Shown here: one piece after another, positions 61,739 through 64,000 of the stretch
Layout: every line of letters starts with the position of its first letter
How positions within the stretch are numbered: position 1 is the stretch's first letter
Assembly: GCA_002778095.1 (NCBI GenBank)
Contig: PCDL01000011.1
Span: forward strand, 2,418,001-2,482,000
DNA length: 64,000 nucleotides
Direction of reading: 5' to 3'
DNA from: Fragosphaeria purpurea
Taxonomy: Eukaryota > Ascomycota > Sordariomycetes > Ophiostomatales > Ophiostomataceae
The notes under the pieces: generated by a model
The model's input: the letters and a program-made list of their open reading frames with translations, nothing else
Databases searched by the model: none
Told to the model about the DNA's origin: nothing
Made by a program: the position numbers and the translations under genes

Positions 61739-64000
61739 ATGTTCACCCAATCCTTGCCCGCGCCCGCGCCTGCGCCCTCGTCCCCGGGCTTGCACGTCAT
61801 CTCGCCCTCGTCGCCGGTGTCTCCGACGTCCCGAAGCAGTCGTCTGCGCGGTCTCAGCTACCTCCGCAACTACACGCAAAGCCACATCCTCAACCGGGAA
61901 CACGGCAGCAGCAGCCTTAGCCACGCGGTCGCCGGCGGTGCGATTACAACCAACAGCAGTAGCAGCAGCAGCAACGGCGGCAACAACAGCGGCGACCACA
62001 GCGCCAGCAACAACAGCATCAACAGCAGCCAGTCCGGTGCTTTGCCCTCGGCGAACGTCTCCGCTGGCGACGGGTTTGTGCCATCTGAAACGTACCCCTT
62101 GCGCCAGACGCAGTCGGCAACGGCAACGGCGCCCGCCTCGTCCGCCACCACCGTCGATTCCCGTCTTCGTCTCGTCCCCGCCGCCTCGCATCCGCTGGAC
62201 GCTTCGCCTCCTGTGAGATCCTTTCACCCAGACGACACATCCGGGCCCTCCCTTTCCTCCTCCGCCGCCGCCGCCGCTTCTTCCTCCTTCTCCCAACGAC
62301 AACAAGAGACACTACAACAGACCGCCCCCTTTTCCGCGTTCCCCAGCGCCGCGATTTCTTCACTACAGGCTTACCGTGCCGAGCAGTCATCTGTTTTGTC
62401 AAGGCCTCAAGGCGCCGACGCTACCGCCGCAGCAACAGCTGCAACAGCAGGATCAGGAGCGGGAGCTGGAGCTGGAGCTGGAGTGGGAGCCGCCGTGATG
62501 ACGCGGTCTCGGTCGGCCACCGAGCCGAGCAACGGCTTCGTGGGCATGGATTCGTTGCCCTCCATCCGCTTTTCGACGTTTTACGACCCGCGCTCGACGC
62601 GCCCGTCCTTGAAGTTCACGCCCATGTCTCGAACCCTACCGAGCGGCAAGGAGGTTATCCGCGTGGGGCGGTACTCGGAACGCGACAGCCAGCCAAACCC
62701 CAATCCCAACGTGCCCTCAGCCGCCCATGTCGGCTTCAAATCCAAGGTCGTCAGTCGCCGGCACTGTGAGTTCTGGTACGAGAACAACAGGTGGTACATC
62801 CGGGATGTGAAGAGCTCCAGCGGAACGTTTTTGAATCACATCCGTCTCAGCCAGCCGGGCACCGAGAGCAAGCCGTTCCCGATCAACGATGGCGACATTG
62901 TCCAGCTTGGCATTGACTTCAAGGGCGGCGAGGAGATGATATTTCGCTGCGTGAAGATGAGAGTGGAACTGAACCGAGGATGGCAAAACAAGTTGAATGC
63001 TTTCAAGTATGTGCTCTTCCCCCTATCAAAGCTTGCCTTTACCCTCCCTTTTCCCCCGTTGCGTTGTCCAGGTCCTGACAGTTTTATCTTCTCTAGCGTG
63101 AACACACACAAACGGCTCCGAAATATGACAAAACCGGCCGAGGGAACAGACAACTCCCCACAGTCCACCCAGGACTGTTCAATATGTCTGAACTCGATTG
63201 CTGTGCGTGCTCTTTTTTTTTTGTCCTCCCAAGAATCAAGACGTAACTAACTGATTGGGTATTTTTGCCCACTCTCACAGCCTTGCCAAAGTTTGTTTGT
63301 CGCACCCTGTTCGCACACGTGGCACTACAAATGCATCCGGGCGTTGCTGGACTCGGCCCAGTACCCGAGCTTTATTTGCCCAAACTGCCGTGCCGCCGTG
63401 GATCTCGAAGCGGACGTGGAAGACCCGCCCGAGGAGTGGGAGAAGATGGAGGTGGAAACGGAAGATGCGTACGAAAGCATTCCCGAAGACGTCGCGGCCG
63501 AGCATGTCCAACCGAACACTGCTGCCGAAAGAGCTGCACAAGCGCCCACTCAGTACCACGCGACGACGTCGTCCGTGCAGCCACCGTTTCCCGCCGAGGA
63601 TCTTGACTTTGCCGATACGACGATGCAGGTTGACTTTCCGGTTGTAGGTTCACAGGTAGCACTGCCCCCGCCATCCCTTCCGGTACAACAGCAGGGGCAG
63701 AGTCAGCCACCACAACAGCAGCAACAACAACAACAGCAACAGCAGCAACAGCAACAGCAAGAACAGCAGCAGCAACGGCAAGAGCCGCGATCGGAACCAA
63801 ACGTACACGTGTCTCACGCGACCTCCGAGCCAGTGCCGATCCCTGCTTCTTGGTCTGGCGGCTGGTTCCCCCCGAACGCCAACGGCGCCAACGTGACGGC
63901 AGCGGCGGCACGGCAAGTACGAACGCCTTCGCCCACAGGAAACCACGTGGCGCCGTCAGGCCACGAGGGTCCCATCACGCCCCGGAACGATGCCGGCCCG
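61739..64000 (+). CDS. FHA-RING E3 ubiquitin ligase, Dma1-like (cut by the window end)
   Basis: Exons 61739-63006, 63097-63202 and 63281 to beyond 64000; at least 698 residues, still open at the edge. After a Ser/Asn/Ala-rich N-terminus (about 270 residues, with a (GA)n repeat), an FHA domain follows (about 280-400): KEVIRVGRYSERD, SKVVSRRHCEFWYENNRWYI and RDVKSSSGTFLNHIRLS, which contain the phosphothreonine-binding Arg, Ser-Arg-His and Ser/Gly residues. A RING-H2 finger spans introns: CSICLNSIA in exon 2, then APCSHTWHYKCIRALLDSA and ICPNCR in exon 3. This FHA-then-RING order defines the Dma1/Dma2/CHFR-like ligases that restrain mitotic exit and septation. A poly-Gln tract lies downstream. 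The start is the first ATG after a pyrimidine-rich leader. Confidence 0.92.
63713..63775 (+). repeat. Poly-Gln tract in the FHA-RING ligase
   Basis: Mixed CAA and CAG codons encode 16 Gln, one Glu, then 4 Gln. Mixing of the two codons suggests the tract is fairly stable rather than freshly expanded. Confidence 0.9.

Noticed and set aside
1..64000. Secondary-metabolite, effector or mobile-element cluster
   Set aside because: No polyketide or peptide synthase, terpene synthase, P450 set, transposase, reverse transcriptase or terminal repeat is seen; the recognised genes are mostly conserved housekeeping genes.

Overview
The window is nuclear DNA of a filamentous ascomycete, most likely a Sordariomycete. 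The evidence is short spliceosomal introns (about 60-125 nt, GTRNGY donors, CTAAC/CTGAC-like branch sites), GC-rich third codon positions inside genes, AT-richer and pyrimidine-tract-rich spacers, and proteins of filamentous-fungal type (a fungal rhodopsin-fold membrane protein, a GPI-anchored Ser/Thr protein, a Dma1-like FHA-RING ligase). An order or genus cannot be proved from sequence alone; long in-frame microsatellites inside genes would suit an Ophiostomatales-like genome, but that is a guess. I see no transposon, CRISPR array, tRNA, rRNA or secondary-metabolite cluster.

Fifteen protein-coding genes can be supported, fourteen complete and one cut by the right edge. Left to right: PEX11-family peroxisomal protein (+), GPI-anchored Ser/Thr-rich surface protein (-), GPR89/Golgi pH regulator-like channel (-), eIF3 subunit L (+), UspA-domain protein (+), RIA1/EFL1 ribosome-assembly GTPase (+), eIF4B/Tif3-like RRM protein (-), Tim17/22/23-like membrane protein (+), the giant FMP27/BLTP2 bridge-like lipid transfer protein (+), a conserved fungal protein of unknown function (-), a fungal rhodopsin-like seven-helix protein (-), RRP5 rRNA-processing factor (-), a protein with a disordered tryptophan-motif N-terminus and a hydrolase-like C-terminus (+), mitochondrial processing peptidase alpha subunit (-), and the FHA-RING ubiquitin ligase (+, truncated).

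The genes do not form one pathway. Four of them (eIF3L, RIA1, eIF4B, RRP5) act in ribosome biogenesis or translation initiation, two or three act in mitochondria (MPP-alpha, the Tim17-like protein), and PEX11, GPR89 and FMP27 act in organelle membranes. Three roughly 3-kb spacers (9.6-12.7, 40.2-43.3 and 45.0-48.0 kb) hold no gene I can defend.

Exon structures were built by hand from splice consensus, reading frame and family conservation. The most notable points are: a 21-nt internal microexon that carries half of the P-loop of RIA1; a 4-nt first coding exon in the eIF4B gene; four spaced W-x(2,3)-W motifs in the disordered arm of the hydrolase-like protein; a serine-rich insert inside MPP-alpha; an unusually long (about 1.06 kb) intron in the USP gene; six-base repeats that expand in frame in several unrelated genes; and a paired GATA-site inverted repeat in the RRP5 divergent promoter.
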